NCBI GenBank assembly: GCA_028688995.1
Contig: JAQTXB010000005.1
Coordinates: forward strand, 39,816 to 103,815
Reading direction: 5' to 3'
Origin: Aliarcobacter sp.
GTDB taxonomy: Bacteria > Campylobacterota > Campylobacteria > Campylobacterales > Arcobacteraceae
Length of the DNA stretch: 64,000 nucleotides
A program made the translations under genes and the position numbers. The notes under the pieces were generated by a model. That model saw only the letters and a program-made list of their open reading frames with translations, ran no database searches and was not told the origin of the DNA. Position 1 is the first letter of the stretch. Each line of letters begins with the position of its first letter. This document shows, one piece after another, positions 45,611-57,687 of this stretch.

Positions 45611-46873
45611 ATGAGTTTTTTATCAAACGCAACTTTAGAACAAGCAGATAATGAAGTATTTTCAATAATAGAGAAAGAATTAGAGAGACAAACAAATCAC
45701 TTAGAAATGATTGCAAGTGAGAACTTTACAAGTCCTGCTGTAATGGAAGCTATGGGTTCTGTTTTTACTAATAAATATGCTGAGGGTTATCCTTATAAAA
45801 GATATTATGGTGGTTGTGAATTTGCTGATGCTGTTGAACAACTTGCAATTGACAGAGCTTGTAAAATCTTTGGTTGCTCTTATGCTAATGTTCAACCTCA
45901 TTCGGGTAGCCAAGCTAATGGTGCTGTTTATGCTGCATTAATTCAAGCAGGTGATAGAATTTTAGGTATGGATTTATCTCATGGGGGACATTTAACTCAT
46001 GGTTCTAAACCATCTTTTTCTGGTAAAAATTATCAAGCATTTTATTATGGTGTTGAACTTGATGGAAGAATCAATTATGATAGAGTAATGGATATTGCAA
46101 AAATCACTCAACCAAAAATCATTGTATGTGGTGCATCTGCATACGCTAGAGAAATTGACTTTAAAAAATTCAAAGAAATAGCTGATGCTGTTGGTGCATA
46201 TTTATTTGCTGATATTGCTCATATTGCTGGTCTTGTTGCTGCTGGTGAACATATGAGTCCATTCCCATACGCTGATGTTGTAACAACAACTACTCATAAG
46301 ACTTTAAGAGGTCCAAGAGGTGGTATGATTTTAACAAATGATGAAGAGATTGCTAAAAAAATTAATAGTGCAATTTTCCCAGGAATTCAAGGTGGACCAC
46401 TTGTTCATGTGATTGCTGCAAAAGCAGTAGCATTTAAAGAAATTTTAGATCCAAAATGGAAAGATTACGCGAAACAAGTAAAAGCAAATATAAAAGTATT
46501 AGCAGATGTATTAATAAAAAGAGGATATGATTTAGTTTCAGGTGGAACAGATAATCACTTAGTATTAGTAAGTTTTTTAAATAAACCATTTTCAGGAAAA
46601 GATGCAGATGCAGCTTTAGGGAATGCAGGGATTACTGTAAATAAAAATACAGTTCCAGGTGAGACAAGAAGTCCATTTGTAACAAGTGGTATAAGAATTG
46701 GATCTCCAGCGTTAACAGCAAGAGGGATGAAAGAGAAAGAGTTTGAATTAATTGCAAATAAAATTTGTGATGTATTAGATAATATTGAAGATACAGCTCT
46801 TCATGCAAAAATCAATAAAGAATTAGAAGAATTAGCTGGAAATTTTGTTGTTTACAATAAATCGACTTACTAG
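45611..46873 (+). CDS. glyA: Serine hydroxymethyltransferase
   Basis: 420 residues, full length. The PLP-lysine segment [14 protein letters not shown], the cofactor region [11 protein letters not shown], and the [13 protein letters not shown] and PGIQGGP segments are intact. It converts serine and tetrahydrofolate to glycine and methylene-THF. TAAGGAGAATAACAA before the ATG is a strong ribosome-binding site. Downstream comes a SPOR-domain protein. Confidence 0.97.
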   Translation: MSFLSNATLEQADNEVFSIIEKELERQTNHLEMIASENFTSPAVMEAMGSVFTNKYAEGYPYKRYYGGCEFADAVEQLAIDRACKIFGCSYANVQPHSGSQANGAVYAALIQAGDRILGMDLSHGGHLTHGSKPSFSGKNYQAFYYGVELDGRINYDRVMDIAKITQPKIIVCGASAYAREIDFKKFKEIADAVGAYLFADIAHIAGLVAAGEHMSPFPYADVVTTTTHKTLRGPRGGMILTNDEEIAKKINSAIFPGIQGGPLVHVIAAKAVAFKEILDPKWKDYAKQVKANIKVLADVLIKRGYDLVSGGTDNHLVLVSFLNKPFSGKDADAALGNAGITVNKNTVPGETRSPFVTSGIRIGSPALTARGMKEKEFELIANKICDVLDNIEDTALHAKINKELEELAGNFVVYNKSTY

Positions 46874-46899
46874 GATTTCTATTTAAATAAGGATAAGTT

Positions 46900-47898
46900 A
46901 TGCAAATAAAAGGTGATGAGTTTATTAAAAAAGTTCAGATTCAACAAGAGAGAGAAGAGCTTGAACGAAAGTTAAATGAACTTGAAGAAGTAGAAATGTC
47001 AATAAACAATGACTCTGTTATTTTTGAAAAAAACAGTAATGTAGAACAAAATGAACATGAGCTTGATAATATTATGCTAGGGTCATCTATATCAAATGAG
47101 GACAATAAGAAAAAATACCTAATTCTAGGTATTGTCCTCGTTGTTTTATTTTTATTAACTATAATCATTATTCGTCTTTTAACTAATGAAGCACCAAAAG
47201 AAGATCAATTTACATCAAATAGTGCAACTTCAACTGAAATGAAAAAACTATCAGAGAGTGATAATATTGAACAAAATTTTCAAAAAATCATTAATGAAAG
47301 AGTAAAAAAAGATGCTAATGAACCAATGGTACCTGAAGTTCAAGCTAATACATCTGGAACAACTAATGGAAGAGTTGAAGATAGTAGTAGCACAAAAGCA
47401 TTTGAGAATTTACAAAAAGAAGCAGAAAATTATAACCCAAATACATCTGGAATTTCTGATGAAGCAATTGATCAAACTATAAAAAAAGTTGAAAAAAGCA
47501 AATCAATTAATAAAGAAAAACCTATAGTAAAACAAAAAGAAGAAGCACTTCCTAAAGAAGATACTGTTGTTAAGAAAGTAGAGACAACAAAAAGAAGTTC
47601 TATTAAAGATTTAGTAGAAACACCTTCATCTACGAGAACAAATGATAGTTCTTCAAGTAGTGTATCAAGTGGATATTTCATACAAATTGGTGCATTAACA
47701 AAAAAACCAACAGATAGTTATGTAAATAGTATTAGAAGTGCAAATTTAAAATATAAAATATACCAAGATACTGTAAATGGTGTATCTTATAACAAAGTTC
47801 TAATTGGACCTTATTCTTCAAAAGCAGCAGCTAGTGAAAATATAGAAGATGTTAAACAAAAACTAAATGTTACAAGCGCTTTTGTTGTTAAATTTTAA
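46900..47898 (+). CDS. SPOR-domain membrane protein
   Basis: 332 residues. A cytosolic charged coiled-coil start (EEELERKLNELEEVEM-like), one membrane segment at about residues 73-94 (LILGIVLVVLFLLTIIIIRL), a long low-complexity Lys/Ser/Thr periplasmic linker, and a C-terminal SPOR domain (about 255-332, GYFIQIGALTKKP...SAFVVKF). SPOR domains bind denuded septal peptidoglycan, so a division-site role as in FtsN or DamX is likely. It sits between glyA and trpE in a mixed operon. Confidence 0.88.
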   Translation: MQIKGDEFIKKVQIQQEREELERKLNELEEVEMSINNDSVIFEKNSNVEQNEHELDNIMLGSSISNEDNKKKYLILGIVLVVLFLLTIIIIRLLTNEAPKEDQFTSNSATSTEMKKLSESDNIEQNFQKIINERVKKDANEPMVPEVQANTSGTTNGRVEDSSSTKAFENLQKEAENYNPNTSGISDEAIDQTIKKVEKSKSINKEKPIVKQKEEALPKEDTVVKKVETTKRSSIKDLVETPSSTRTNDSSSSSVSSGYFIQIGALTKKPTDSYVNSIRSANLKYKIYQDTVNGVSYNKVLIGPYSSKAAASENIEDVKQKLNVTSAFVVKF

Positions 47899-47912
47899 AA
47901 AAGTAGATATTA

Positions 47913-49322
47913 ATGAATTTTTATAGTAAAGAACTATTTTTAGATCAGTTTACACCTGTTTCAATATATGAAAAAATAAAAAATATATATAAAGATGAAA
48001 TAACATTTTTATTTGAAAGTACTATCAACTCAAGTACTGGTAATTACTCTTACATCATTATTGGTGATAGAGAAAGAATTTGGTATGAAAATAATACTTG
48101 TTTCTATAAAAATGAAAAACAAGAAGTTTCAGTAGTAGAATCTAACCCTTTAACTTTTTTAAAAAGATATTATAAAAACTTCGATAAGGAGTTTTATAAA
48201 GCTAAATCACAAGAGTTAGGAATTGGTTTAATTGATGGATTTATTGGAAATGTAGGCTATGATATTGGTAAAGAGTTTGAACCAAAACTGAAAAAATCTA
48301 TGAACTCTTTGATTGATCAATTAAATATTCCTGACTTAGATTTAATAAGACCTAAGATAATTCTTGGATTTTCTCATAAAACTTCTAAACTTGTTATTTT
48401 AACATCTATGGATGAAAAAGAAAAAGATTTAGAACTTATAGAAAAAGAACTTCTAAAAAGTTATGATTACACTCCTTTAAAAAAAGCAACATTAATTGAT
48501 GAAGGAAAATTCAACTTCACAAAAGAAGAGTTTTTCCAAATGGTTGCAAAGTCAAAAGAGATGATAAAATCTGGAGATGTTTTTCAAATATTAATGTCAA
48601 ATAGATTTACTCAAAAAGCTATAGTTGACCACTTAAGTTTTTATAGAGCCCTAAGAAGTAAAAATCCAAGTCCATACCTTTATCTTTTAGAATTTGAAAA
48701 GTTCTCAATTGCGGGTAGTTCACCTGAAGTTATGGTAAGACTTGTTGATGGACATTTATTATTAAGACCAATTGCAGGAACTAGAAAAAGAGGTAGAACT
48801 CTTGAAAAAGATCTTGAAATGGAAAATGAATTAATCAATGATACTAAAGAGAGAGCTGAGCATTTAATGCTTGTTGATTTAGGAAGAAATGATGTTGGTC
48901 GTGTAGCACGTCCAGGAACAGTAAAAGTAACTGATTTGATGAGAATAGAAAGATATTCTCATGTTATGCACATTGTTTCAGATGTAGAAGCTATTATAGA
49001 TGACAAATATGATATGTTTGATTTATTTGCTGCAACTTTTACAGCAGGAACTATGACAGGAGCTCCAAAAATTAGAGCAATGGAGTTAATTGCTCAATTT
49101 GAAGGAATAAAAAGAAACTTCTATTCAGGAAGTATTGCTTACTTTGGTTTTGATGGGAATATGGATAGTGCTATTACTATTAGAACCACAATGCTTACAA
49201 ATGACACTGTAATCTTCCAAGCAGGAGCAGGAGTTGTTGCTGATTCTAATCCTGAAGATGAATATTTAGAAGTACATAATAAACTAGCTGCAAATATTGC
49301 AACACTAAAAGATCTATTCTAA
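47913..49322 (+). CDS. trpE: Anthranilate synthase component I
   Basis: 469 residues of the chorismate-binding family. It has LLRPIAGTRKRG (TrpE type), DLGRNDVGRVARPGTVKV, the FTAGTMTGAPKIRAME segment and a C-terminal AGAGVVADSNPEDEY. It makes anthranilate from chorismate with a TrpG amidotransferase that is not in the window. PabB is the alternative, but PIAGTR favours TrpE. 15 bp after the SPOR gene. Confidence 0.9.
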   Translation: MNFYSKELFLDQFTPVSIYEKIKNIYKDEITFLFESTINSSTGNYSYIIIGDRERIWYENNTCFYKNEKQEVSVVESNPLTFLKRYYKNFDKEFYKAKSQELGIGLIDGFIGNVGYDIGKEFEPKLKKSMNSLIDQLNIPDLDLIRPKIILGFSHKTSKLVILTSMDEKEKDLELIEKELLKSYDYTPLKKATLIDEGKFNFTKEEFFQMVAKSKEMIKSGDVFQILMSNRFTQKAIVDHLSFYRALRSKNPSPYLYLLEFEKFSIAGSSPEVMVRLVDGHLLLRPIAGTRKRGRTLEKDLEMENELINDTKERAEHLMLVDLGRNDVGRVARPGTVKVTDLMRIERYSHVMHIVSDVEAIIDDKYDMFDLFAATFTAGTMTGAPKIRAMELIAQFEGIKRNFYSGSIAYFGFDGNMDSAITIRTTMLTNDTVIFQAGAGVVADSNPEDEYLEVHNKLAANIATLKDLF

Positions 49323-49345
49323 AACTTACCACAAAGACTTCTTTA

Positions 49346-49388
49346 TTTAATATTGGCTATTATTTCATAGAAAAAAGCCAATATTAAA
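49346..49388 (+). promoter_or_regulatory. 13-bp hairpin in front of the pdxJ ribosome-binding site
   Basis: A perfect stem TTTAATATTGGCT / AGCCAATATTAAA with a 17-nt loop. The 3' arm runs into AAAGGA, the pdxJ Shine-Dalgarno. No T-run follows, so beyond a processed trpE end it may tune pdxJ translation. Confidence 0.5.
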
Positions 49389-49397
49389 GGATACAAA

Positions 49398-50183
49398 TTG
49401 TTACTTGGTGTAAATATTGACCACATTGCAGTCTTACGAGAAGCTAGAAAAATTAATGACCCAAATCCCCTTGATGCTCTTGGTATTTGCAAACTTGCAG
49501 GTGCAGATCAAATAACTATTCATTTAAGAGAAGATAGACGACATATCCATGATAATGATGCAATTGCAATAATTCAACAATCATCTCTTCCAGTAAATTT
49601 AGAGTGTTCAATAAATAGTGATATTATTGATATTGTTTGTAAACTAAAACCAACACGTGCTACATTAGTTCCTGAAAATAGAAATGAAGTGACAACTGAA
49701 GGTGGCCTTGATGTAAAAGGACATTTTGAAAAACTTCAAAAAGTAATAGATAAGCTTCATGCAAATGAAATTGAAGTATCTTTATTCATTGATCCAAATG
49801 AAGAGATAATTGAACTTTCAAGCCAACTAGAAGTTGAATGGGTTGAACTTCATACTGGAACTTTTGCAAATATTTATGCAATGCTTAACACAAATTTATC
49901 TCAAACTCACCACAGTATTAAAGAGTTAGAGTTAAGTAAACAAGAGTTAAAAGAGAAATTAAATAAATCAATTAAAGAGATTCAAAACTCTTCAAAATTA
50001 GCAAAAAAACTTAATTTAAAAGTGGCAGCTGGTCATGGCTTAAATTATCAAAATGTTACACTTATTTCAAAAATACCTGAAATTGAAGAGTTAAATATTG
50101 GACAAAGTATTATTGCTCGTTCTGTATTTAAAGGCTTAGAAAGAGCCATAATTGATATGAAAGAGTTAATAAAAAATGACTGA
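49398..50183 (+). CDS. pdxJ: Pyridoxine 5'-phosphate synthase
   Basis: 261 residues, a TIM-barrel enzyme joining DXP with aminoacetone phosphate. The [16 protein letters not shown] start, [13 protein letters not shown] and [11 protein letters not shown] are intact. The start codon is TTG after AAAGGATACAAA, matching the family N-terminus. There is a family-typical insertion of about 30 residues near 180. It overlaps pdxA by 8 bases, so the two vitamin B6 enzymes are translationally coupled. Confidence 0.95.
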   Translation: MLLGVNIDHIAVLREARKINDPNPLDALGICKLAGADQITIHLREDRRHIHDNDAIAIIQQSSLPVNLECSINSDIIDIVCKLKPTRATLVPENRNEVTTEGGLDVKGHFEKLQKVIDKLHANEIEVSLFIDPNEEIIELSSQLEVEWVELHTGTFANIYAMLNTNLSQTHHSIKELELSKQELKEKLNKSIKEIQNSSKLAKKLNLKVAAGHGLNYQNVTLISKIPEIEELNIGQSIIARSVFKGLERAIIDMKELIKND

Positions 50184-51111
50184 AATTAAACCAAAAATTG
50201 CAATTAGTATTGGAGATTTAAATGGTATTGGAATCGAAATAGCTTTAAAATGCCATGAAAAAATATCTAAAATTTGCCATCCGATTTATTGTATAAATTC
50301 TAAAATGCTCAAACTTGCATGCAATGAATTAAAAATAGAAATTCCTAATAATTTTGAAATCTTCAAAACAAAAGGTGAATTTGAAATAAAACCAGGAACT
50401 GTTTCAAAAAAAGCTGGAAGATACTCTTATGATTCATTTATGGATGCAATTAATTTAGCTGACAAAAAAGAGGCTGATGCAATTTGCACACTTCCAATTA
50501 ATAAAGAATCATGGAGTAAAGCAGATATTAAATACAAAGGTCACACAGAAGTTTTAAGGGATTATTTTGGTAAAAATGCTATTATGATGCTTGGATGTAA
50601 AAAGATGTTTGTTGGTCTTTTTACGGAACATATTCCTTTGAAAAAAGTAGCAAAAAAAATCAATGAAGAAGATTTAATAACTTTTTTAGTAGATTTTTAT
50701 AAAAATGTAAGAAGTGACAATATTGGAGTTTTAGGACTAAATCCCCATGCAAGTGATAATGGAGTTTTAGGAGACGAAGAAGTTGAAATTTTTAAAGCAA
50801 TAAAAAAAGCAAATAAGGCTTTAGATAAAAATATCTTTAAAGGTCCACTTGTTCCTGATACAGCATTTTCGCCAGTTTCAAGAAAAAACTATAAATATTT
50901 TGTTGCTATGTATCATGACCAAGGATTAGCTCCATTAAAGGCTTTATATTTTGATCAAAGTATAAATGTAAGTCTAAATCTTCCAATAATTAGAACATCT
51001 GTTGACCATGGAACTGCTTTTAATATTGCATATAAAAATGAAAAAATAAATACAAAAAGTTATGTAAATGCAATTAAAGAAGCAATAATTTTAATACAAA
51101 ATAAGAAATGA
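50176..51111 (+). CDS. pdxA: 4-hydroxythreonine-4-phosphate dehydrogenase
   Basis: 311 residues with [26 protein letters not shown], the metal-binding KGHTE and [12 protein letters not shown], and [13 protein letters not shown]. It oxidises 4-phosphohydroxy-threonine, whose product feeds PdxJ. Overlaps both neighbours: 8 bases into pdxJ and 4 bases with the next ATPase gene. Confidence 0.95.
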   Translation: MTEIKPKIAISIGDLNGIGIEIALKCHEKISKICHPIYCINSKMLKLACNELKIEIPNNFEIFKTKGEFEIKPGTVSKKAGRYSYDSFMDAINLADKKEADAICTLPINKESWSKADIKYKGHTEVLRDYFGKNAIMMLGCKKMFVGLFTEHIPLKKVAKKINEEDLITFLVDFYKNVRSDNIGVLGLNPHASDNGVLGDEEVEIFKAIKKANKALDKNIFKGPLVPDTAFSPVSRKNYKYFVAMYHDQGLAPLKALYFDQSINVSLNLPIIRTSVDHGTAFNIAYKNEKINTKSYVNAIKEAIILIQNKK

Positions 51112-52175
51112 GAACTCTAGAGGCTTGTTATGAAATTAACTTTTCAAAGGTTAATTTCATTGAGCGAAAGATCAGAATTGAAGGGACAAAAACTATAATT
51201 AGTGGTGCTTTTAAAACGGGAAAAAGTTATCTAATTTATGACTTTTTATCTACTTTTAAACCAAAAGAATACCTTTATATAGACTTTTCTGATTTAAGAA
51301 ATGAAATATCTGATGTTTCTAAAAATCTTGAAAAATTTATTAAAATGAATGAAATAATTGTTTTAGTTCTTGAAAATTTTGACTTTCAATTTGAACTACC
51401 AAATTGTGAAAATATCATTATTTCAACATCAAATCCAAAAAAAATAAGAGGCTTTGAAAATATTATAATAAATGCTTTAGATTTTGAAGAGTATTTGCTC
51501 CATGATAATAGACATCAAAATATAACCCAAAGTTTTAATATATTTTTAAAATATGGTAATTTACCAGAACTTATAAATATTGATGAACACAAAAGAATCC
51601 ATCGTTTACAAGAGATTATTGAATTACAATGTAAAGATGAAACACAATATGAAATTTTTAAGATTTTGATTGAAAATATTGATGAAAAAAAATCCCTATT
51701 TCAGCTCTTTAATACACTTAAAAATAAAATAAAAATTTCAAAAGATAAATTTTACGAAACATGTAAAATTTATGAAAATAATAAATCTATCTATTTTTTA
51801 CAAAAATATAATCAAGAAAAATCTGTAAAAAAGATATACTGTTACAATCACTCCTTTTTAAATGCGATTTCCCATGTAAAAAAATTTAAAAATGAATTTG
51901 CAAATATGATTTTTTTAGAATTAGTAAATAAATATAGTGATGTTTATTATTTAGATAATATTGATTTTTATATAAAATCTAAGAATATGGCAATAATTCC
52001 TATTCCATTTTTCAATAGATTTTTAATGAATAATGCACTAAAAAAAATAATTAAAAATGCCTATGAATTTGAAATAAATGAGATTAATATTATTACCATT
52101 TCAAATAATGAAAAAATTTCTGACCCAAAATTAAAAATTAATATTATTCCATTTTATGAATGGGCGTTAAGCTAA
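51108..52175 (+). CDS. AAA-type ATP-binding protein of unknown role
   Basis: 355 residues. Walker A GAFKTGKS at 33-40, a Walker-B-like [10 protein letters not shown], then a helical C-terminal half resembling the archaeal/bacterial AAA proteins with DUF4143-type ends. Such proteins are common in Campylobacterota and poorly characterised. It overlaps pdxA by 4 bp (ATGA), so it is translated with the B6 genes and precedes pyrH by about 50 bp. A link to vitamin B6 is not implied by the sequence itself. Confidence 0.7.
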   Translation: MRTLEACYEINFSKVNFIERKIRIEGTKTIISGAFKTGKSYLIYDFLSTFKPKEYLYIDFSDLRNEISDVSKNLEKFIKMNEIIVLVLENFDFQFELPNCENIIISTSNPKKIRGFENIIINALDFEEYLLHDNRHQNITQSFNIFLKYGNLPELINIDEHKRIHRLQEIIELQCKDETQYEIFKILIENIDEKKSLFQLFNTLKNKIKISKDKFYETCKIYENNKSIYFLQKYNQEKSVKKIYCYNHSFLNAISHVKKFKNEFANMIFLELVNKYSDVYYLDNIDFYIKSKNMAIIPIPFFNRFLMNNALKKIIKNAYEFEINEINIITISNNEKISDPKLKINIIPFYEWALS

Positions 52176-52217
52176 GTATTTGTTAATGATTTTTTAGATA
52201 AAATCCAAAAATTATAG

Positions 52218-52937
<720 letters not shown>

Positions 52938-52970
52938 ATATTAAATAAATACCAAAAGGAATAATTTACC

Positions 52971-53186
52971 ATGAGATTAGAAGAAAGAATATCAAAAGCT
53001 TTAAAACAAGTAGATAACGATAGATATGTTTTAGCAATTGCAGTTGGTCAAAGAGCTGATGAATTAAGTAAAGGTGCTAAACCATTATTAGAGCAAAATA
53101 CTCAAAAAATGAAATATACTGATATTGCAATTGATGAAATTGCAAGTGGTTTACTAAAAATAGAAGGTTTTGTAGACAAAAAATAG
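52971..53186 (+). CDS. rpoZ: RNA polymerase omega subunit
   Basis: 71 residues starting MRLEERISKAL and with the NDRYVLAIAVGQRADELSKG core of omega. It helps assemble RNA polymerase and, in many bacteria, forms part of a ppGpp site. It sits directly upstream of the ppGpp synthetase/hydrolase gene, the common rpoZ-spoT order. Confidence 0.93.
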   Translation: MRLEERISKALKQVDNDRYVLAIAVGQRADELSKGAKPLLEQNTQKMKYTDIAIDEIASGLLKIEGFVDKK

Positions 53187-53213
53187 AGATAAGCCTAAAA
53201 ACTTATCTTTAGG
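53187..53213 (+). other. Alternative hairpins between rpoZ and relA/spoT
   Basis: AGATAAG/CTTATCT (53187-53208) and CCTAAA/TTTAGG (53194-53213) interleave, so only one can form. This is a short leader before the relA/spoT start at 53224. Possible weak translational control; may also be chance. Confidence 0.25.
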
Positions 53214-53223
53214 TCTTAATATT

Positions 53224-55368
53224 ATGGATCCATTTATCAAAGAAATTCAACAAATAAACAATGTTGAAGATGCAATTAACAAACTAAATACTCAAACTGA
53301 AATAACTCCAAAATTAAATGAAATTATTAATTTTATTATAGAAGCCCATGAAGGACAATATAGAAAAAGTGGTGAACCTTATTGTGTCCATCCTATTTTA
53401 GTTGCTTCAATAACTGCCCATTTTTCTAAAGATGAAGCTATAATCGCAACTGCTTTATTACATGATGTTGTAGAAGATACAAAATATTCATTGGAATATG
53501 TTAAAGAAAAATGGGGCAATGATATTGCACATATGGTTGATGGATTAACTAAAATTGTAGAAATTAGAGAACATGAATTTATAGCTTCAAGTGATGCTAC
53601 AGATTCTAAAATAATTTCTTCTGCACTTACATTTAGAAAAATGCTAATTGCTTCTATTGATGATGTTAGAGTTTTAATTGTAAAACTTTGTGATAGATTG
53701 CATAATATGCTTACTCTTAGTGCACTACCTGCAAATAAACAAAAAAGAATAGCTGAAGAAACACTTGTTGTTTATGTTCCAATTGCTAATAGATTAGGTA
53801 TTTCTACACTAAAAAATGCATTAGAAGATTTGGCATTTTTTTATATTTATCCTAATGAATATAAAAAAATCGATACTTTCTTAAAAGAGCAACAACATGC
53901 AATGCAACTTACTTTTAATACATTTATTTCAACAACAAAAAATCTTTTAGAAAAAAACGGTTATGATTTAGATAAGATTAAAATTTACAGCAGAATTAAA
54001 CATCACTATTCAATCTATTTAAAAATGCAAAGAAAAGGAATTTCAATTGATGAAGTTTTAGATTTATTTGCAATTAGAATTTTAGTTGAAGATGATATTG
54101 ATTGCTATAAAGTTTTGGGATATATACATTTAGAGTTTAAACCTTTAATCTCTAGATTTAAAGATTATGTTGCAACTCCAAAAGAGAATGGTTATCAAAC
54201 AATCCATACAACAGTTTTTTATAATTCAAAAATTTATGAAATTCAAATTAGATCTTTTGAAATGAATAAAATTGCAGAGTTTGGAATTGCAGCCCATTGG
54301 AAATATAAAACAGGTGCAAAAAACACAACAAATCTTAATTGGTTAAAATCCTTAGAATTTTCAAATGAAAATGTAGAAGAATTTTACCAAGATGCAAAAG
54401 ATAACTTATATACACAAGAGATGATAGTTTATTCTCCAAAAGGTGAAATTTTTACTCTACCAGTTGGTGCAACTGCATATGATTTTGCCTTTGCAGTTCA
54501 TACAAATATAGGTAAACGTGCTATTGGATGTTTTATAAATAAAATTAGAAAGCCTCTTTTAACAGAATTAAAAAGTACCGATATTGTATCTATTGAATTA
54601 GGAAAAGAGACTATTGTTAGATGTTCTTGGATAGATATGGTAAAAACATCAAGAGCAAAAAAACAGATAAAACTTTTATGTGCCCATAGACAAAAAGAGA
54701 TAGATGAATTATCTGGGAAAAATATAATAAATACAGTATTTTCTAGATATTCAGAAGATATAACAAAAATATACCCAATTGATTCACCACATAAAATTCC
54801 TCAAATTTTAGACTTTTTCAAACATACTAAACAAATAATTGAGAAAAAAATACTTAGTTATAAAGGTTTAATGACTAGATTTAAAATTTTTACTAGTAAA
54901 ATCAAAGAATCTAAGTTTGATAATGTCTTAATATATTCAAATTTCAGTATAAGTTCTGTATCATTTGACCACTGTTGTCATCCAAAGTTTGGTGATGATA
55001 TTGTTGCATTTAAAAATGGAAATGAAGCTATAATTCATCACAAAATGTGTGATAAAGCCTACGATAAAATTAAAAAAAATCAAGAAATGCTTTTTTGTAA
55101 GTGGACAATTGATACAGTTTATCAATATAAAATGGTAATAAGTATTCCTAATACAAAAGGTGAATTAGCAAAAGTATTAACCTATATGGCAGAGTATGAA
55201 TTTTATATATTAGGTGTTGAGTTTGGAAGACAACCTCACTCATATATACAATACTGTTACATAGAGTTTGAAATAAATAAATCAAATATCGATGAAGTTA
55301 GAAAAATAATAGAAAAGAAAGTAAAAGTAATAGAGTTCTACTCAAAAAAAGACGCATATAATAAATAA
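53224..55368 (+). CDS. spoT: Bifunctional (p)ppGpp synthetase/hydrolase
   Basis: 714 residues. The HD hydrolase domain is intact (HPILVAS, HD at 80-81 in LLHDVVEDT, and LCDRLHNM). The synthetase domain has [12 protein letters not shown] and [14 protein letters not shown] ([24 protein letters not shown]) and a C-terminal ACT-like domain follow. It makes and breaks the stringent-response alarmone. The intact HD and single copy here suit a Rel/SpoT dual enzyme. The ribosome-binding site is weak. It follows rpoZ and precedes tyrS by 14 bp. Confidence 0.95.
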   Translation: MDPFIKEIQQINNVEDAINKLNTQTEITPKLNEIINFIIEAHEGQYRKSGEPYCVHPILVASITAHFSKDEAIIATALLHDVVEDTKYSLEYVKEKWGNDIAHMVDGLTKIVEIREHEFIASSDATDSKIISSALTFRKMLIASIDDVRVLIVKLCDRLHNMLTLSALPANKQKRIAEETLVVYVPIANRLGISTLKNALEDLAFFYIYPNEYKKIDTFLKEQQHAMQLTFNTFISTTKNLLEKNGYDLDKIKIYSRIKHHYSIYLKMQRKGISIDEVLDLFAIRILVEDDIDCYKVLGYIHLEFKPLISRFKDYVATPKENGYQTIHTTVFYNSKIYEIQIRSFEMNKIAEFGIAAHWKYKTGAKNTTNLNWLKSLEFSNENVEEFYQDAKDNLYTQEMIVYSPKGEIFTLPVGATAYDFAFAVHTNIGKRAIGCFINKIRKPLLTELKSTDIVSIELGKETIVRCSWIDMVKTSRAKKQIKLLCAHRQKEIDELSGKNIINTVFSRYSEDITKIYPIDSPHKIPQILDFFKHTKQIIEKKILSYKGLMTRFKIFTSKIKESKFDNVLIYSNFSISSVSFDHCCHPKFGDDIVAFKNGNEAIIHHKMCDKAYDKIKKNQEMLFCKWTIDTVYQYKMVISIPNTKGELAKVLTYMAEYEFYILGVEFGRQPHSYIQYCYIEFEINKSNIDEVRKIIEKKVKVIEFYSKKDAYNK

Positions 55369-55382
55369 AGGGTAAAAAGTTG

Positions 55383-56591
55383 ATGGAAAAAAGAGTTCAA
55401 GAAGCATTAGAAGAGATAAAAAGAGGAACTTCTGAAATTATTGATATTGAAGCAATAGAGAAACTTGTAAAAAAATATTTTGAAACTGGTGAAAATTTTT
55501 ATGTAAAAGCAGGATTTGATCCAACTGCTCCAGATTTACATTTAGGACATACTGTTCTTATTCAAAAACTTGCAACATTCCAAAAATTTGGAGGAATTGT
55601 TCAATTTTTAATTGGAGATTTTACAGCAACTATTGGAGATCCAACTGGAAAAAGTGAAACAAGAAAAGTTTTAAGTGAAGAAGATGTACAAAGAAATGCA
55701 GTTTCATATAAAGAACAAGTATTCAAAATATTAGATGAATCAAAAACTCAAGTTATGTTCAACTCAACTTGGTTAAAAGAGTTAGGAACAGGTGGATTAA
55801 TCTCATTAGCTTCAAATTTAACAGTAGCTAGAATGCTTGAACGAGATGATTTCTCAAAAAGATATGCGTCTAATACTCCAATTGCTTTAAGTGAATTTAC
55901 TTATCCATTATTACAAGGTTATGATTCAGTTGCAATGAATACAGATATAGAACTTGGAGGGACTGATCAAAAGTTTAATTTACTTATGGGAAGAACTTTA
56001 CAAAAAGCTTACAACTGTAAAAAACAACAAGCAGTTTTAATGATGCCAATTTTAGAAGGTCTTGATGGTGTTCAAAAAATGTCAAAATCATTGGGAAATT
56101 ACATTGGTGTAACAGATGAAGCTTTTGATATGTTTGGGAAAATTCTATCAATTTCTGATGAGTTAATGTGGAGATACTTTGAACTGTTATCAGCAAAATC
56201 TTTAAAAGAGATTGATGAAATTAAAGAAGGTGTAAAAAATGAAACTTTACATCCTAAAAAAGTAAAAGAATCTCTTGCTATGGAAATTGTTGAAAGATTC
56301 CATGGAAATGGTGCAGGAGTTGCTGCAAAAGACGAATTTGAAAAAGTTTTTGCTAAAAAAGATATTCCAACAGATATGCCTGAATTTATATTTGAGGCTC
56401 CTATTTGGATTTGTCAAGCTTTAGTTGATAGTAAACTTGTTGATTCAACTTCACAAGCTAGACGTGATATAAAAGCAAATGCAGTATCAATAAATCAAGA
56501 AAAAATAAACGATGATAAATTAAATTTAGAAATTGGTGAATATGTTTTACAAAAAGGTAAAAAAAGTTTCGCTAAGATAATAATAAAATAG
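55383..56591 (+). CDS. tyrS: Tyrosyl-tRNA synthetase
   Basis: 402 residues. HIGH motif as [14 protein letters not shown] motif as KMSKSLGN, and a C-terminal S4 RNA-binding domain ([19 protein letters not shown]). It charges tRNA-Tyr. ATG 55383 is preferred to the adjoining in-frame TTG; AAAGGG lies about ten bases upstream. Ends 11 bp before the nitronate monooxygenase. Confidence 0.96.
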   Translation: MEKRVQEALEEIKRGTSEIIDIEAIEKLVKKYFETGENFYVKAGFDPTAPDLHLGHTVLIQKLATFQKFGGIVQFLIGDFTATIGDPTGKSETRKVLSEEDVQRNAVSYKEQVFKILDESKTQVMFNSTWLKELGTGGLISLASNLTVARMLERDDFSKRYASNTPIALSEFTYPLLQGYDSVAMNTDIELGGTDQKFNLLMGRTLQKAYNCKKQQAVLMMPILEGLDGVQKMSKSLGNYIGVTDEAFDMFGKILSISDELMWRYFELLSAKSLKEIDEIKEGVKNETLHPKKVKESLAMEIVERFHGNGAGVAAKDEFEKVFAKKDIPTDMPEFIFEAPIWICQALVDSKLVDSTSQARRDIKANAVSINQEKINDDKLNLEIGEYVLQKGKKSFAKIIIK

Positions 56592-56602
56592 AAAGGCTAG
56601 TT

Positions 56603-57682
56603 GTGAAAATAGGAAAGTATGAGATAAAACATCCAATAATTCAAGGTGGAATGGGTGTAGGAATTAGTTGGGATCAATTAGCAGGTAATGTAAGTTTAGA
56701 AGGTGGATTAGGTGTTATATCTGCCGTTGGAACAGGTTACTACAAAAATAAAAGTGAAAATGTTCATATTGTTACAAAAAAAGACAAGCCAAAAGATGTA
56801 GCTAATTTTTATAATAGGGAAGCACTTTTTGAAATAATTGCAAATGCAAGAAAAATTTGTGGTAATGCACCCCTTGCATGTAATGTATTATATGCGATTA
56901 ACGATTATGGAAGAGTTGTAAGAGACGCTTGTGAAGCAGGTGCTAATATAATTATTACAGGAGCAGGACTTCCTACAAATATGCCAGAATTTACAAAAGA
57001 TTTTCCTGATGTTGCACTTGTACCAATTGTTTCAAGTGCAAGAGCATTAAAATTAATCTGTAAAAAATGGCAAAGATATAATAAACTTCCGGATGCTATT
57101 ATTGTTGAAGGTCCATTAAGTGGTGGGCATCAAGGTTTTACTTATGAACAATGTACTCAAGAAGAGTATCAACTTGAGAATATAATTGGTCCAGTAATCG
57201 AAGAAGCTAAAAATTGGGGAAATATTCCAATAATTGCAGCTGGTGGAATTTGGGACAAAAAAGATATTGATAAATTTTTAGCAATGGGTTGTGCTGGTGT
57301 TCAAATGGCAACTAGATTTATAGGTACTTTTGAATGTGATGCTGATGCTAAATTTAAAAATGTATTATTAAATGCTAAAGCTGAAGATATACAGCTTATG
57401 AAATCTCCTGTTGGACTTCCAGCACGTGGAGTTATGACTAATTTACAATTTTCTATTGAAAATAAAACAGCTCCAAAAGTTCAATGTATATCAAACTGCG
57501 TAGCTCCTTGTAATAGAGGACATGAAGCAAAACTTGTTGGTTATTGTATTGCAGATAGATTAAGTGCAGCTTATCAAGGTGACACAGAAACAGGTTTATT
57601 CTTTTCAGGTTCAAATGGATACAGAATTGAAAAAATTATCTCTGTTAAAGAACTTATGGAAAAATTAACTAAAGGAGAATAA
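56603..57682 (+). CDS. Nitronate monooxygenase (2-nitropropane dioxygenase family)
   Basis: 359 residues, FMN-dependent TIM barrel: HPIIQGGMGVGISWDQLAG, ITGAGLPTNMPEF, VEGPLSGGHQGFTYE with the catalytic His, IAAGGIWDKKDIDKFLAMGC. Enzymes of this family detoxify propionate-3-nitronate, although some members act as enoyl-ACP reductases (FabK). A Cys-rich late segment (CISNCVAPCNRG) is unusual for the simplest members. The start is GTG after GAAAGGCTAGTT. It is followed directly by the amidase. Confidence 0.85.
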   Translation: MKIGKYEIKHPIIQGGMGVGISWDQLAGNVSLEGGLGVISAVGTGYYKNKSENVHIVTKKDKPKDVANFYNREALFEIIANARKICGNAPLACNVLYAINDYGRVVRDACEAGANIIITGAGLPTNMPEFTKDFPDVALVPIVSSARALKLICKKWQRYNKLPDAIIVEGPLSGGHQGFTYEQCTQEEYQLENIIGPVIEEAKNWGNIPIIAAGGIWDKKDIDKFLAMGCAGVQMATRFIGTFECDADAKFKNVLLNAKAEDIQLMKSPVGLPARGVMTNLQFSIENKTAPKVQCISNCVAPCNRGHEAKLVGYCIADRLSAAYQGDTETGLFFSGSNGYRIEKIISVKELMEKLTKGE

Positions 57683-57687
57683 AAATT
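57673..57687 (+). promoter_or_regulatory. Ribosome-binding site and AUU start of the amidase gene
   Basis: AGGAG at 57673-57677 is followed by seven bases and the AUU at 57685. The previous stop (57680-57682) lies between them, so translation is probably coupled. The frame is closed by a stop at 57670-57672, so no ATG, GTG or TTG start further upstream is possible. Confidence 0.65.

Noticed and set aside
47913-49322. PabB (aminodeoxychorismate synthase) as identity for trpE
   Set aside because: The PIAGTRKRG motif and overall pattern suit TrpE better; recorded as an alternative only.
53170-53179. TTGTAGACAA, identical to the core of the ureide operator
   Set aside because: Single copy inside the rpoZ coding region, with no 13-bp array and no -10 nearby. 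It encodes ordinary codons, so it is taken as chance.
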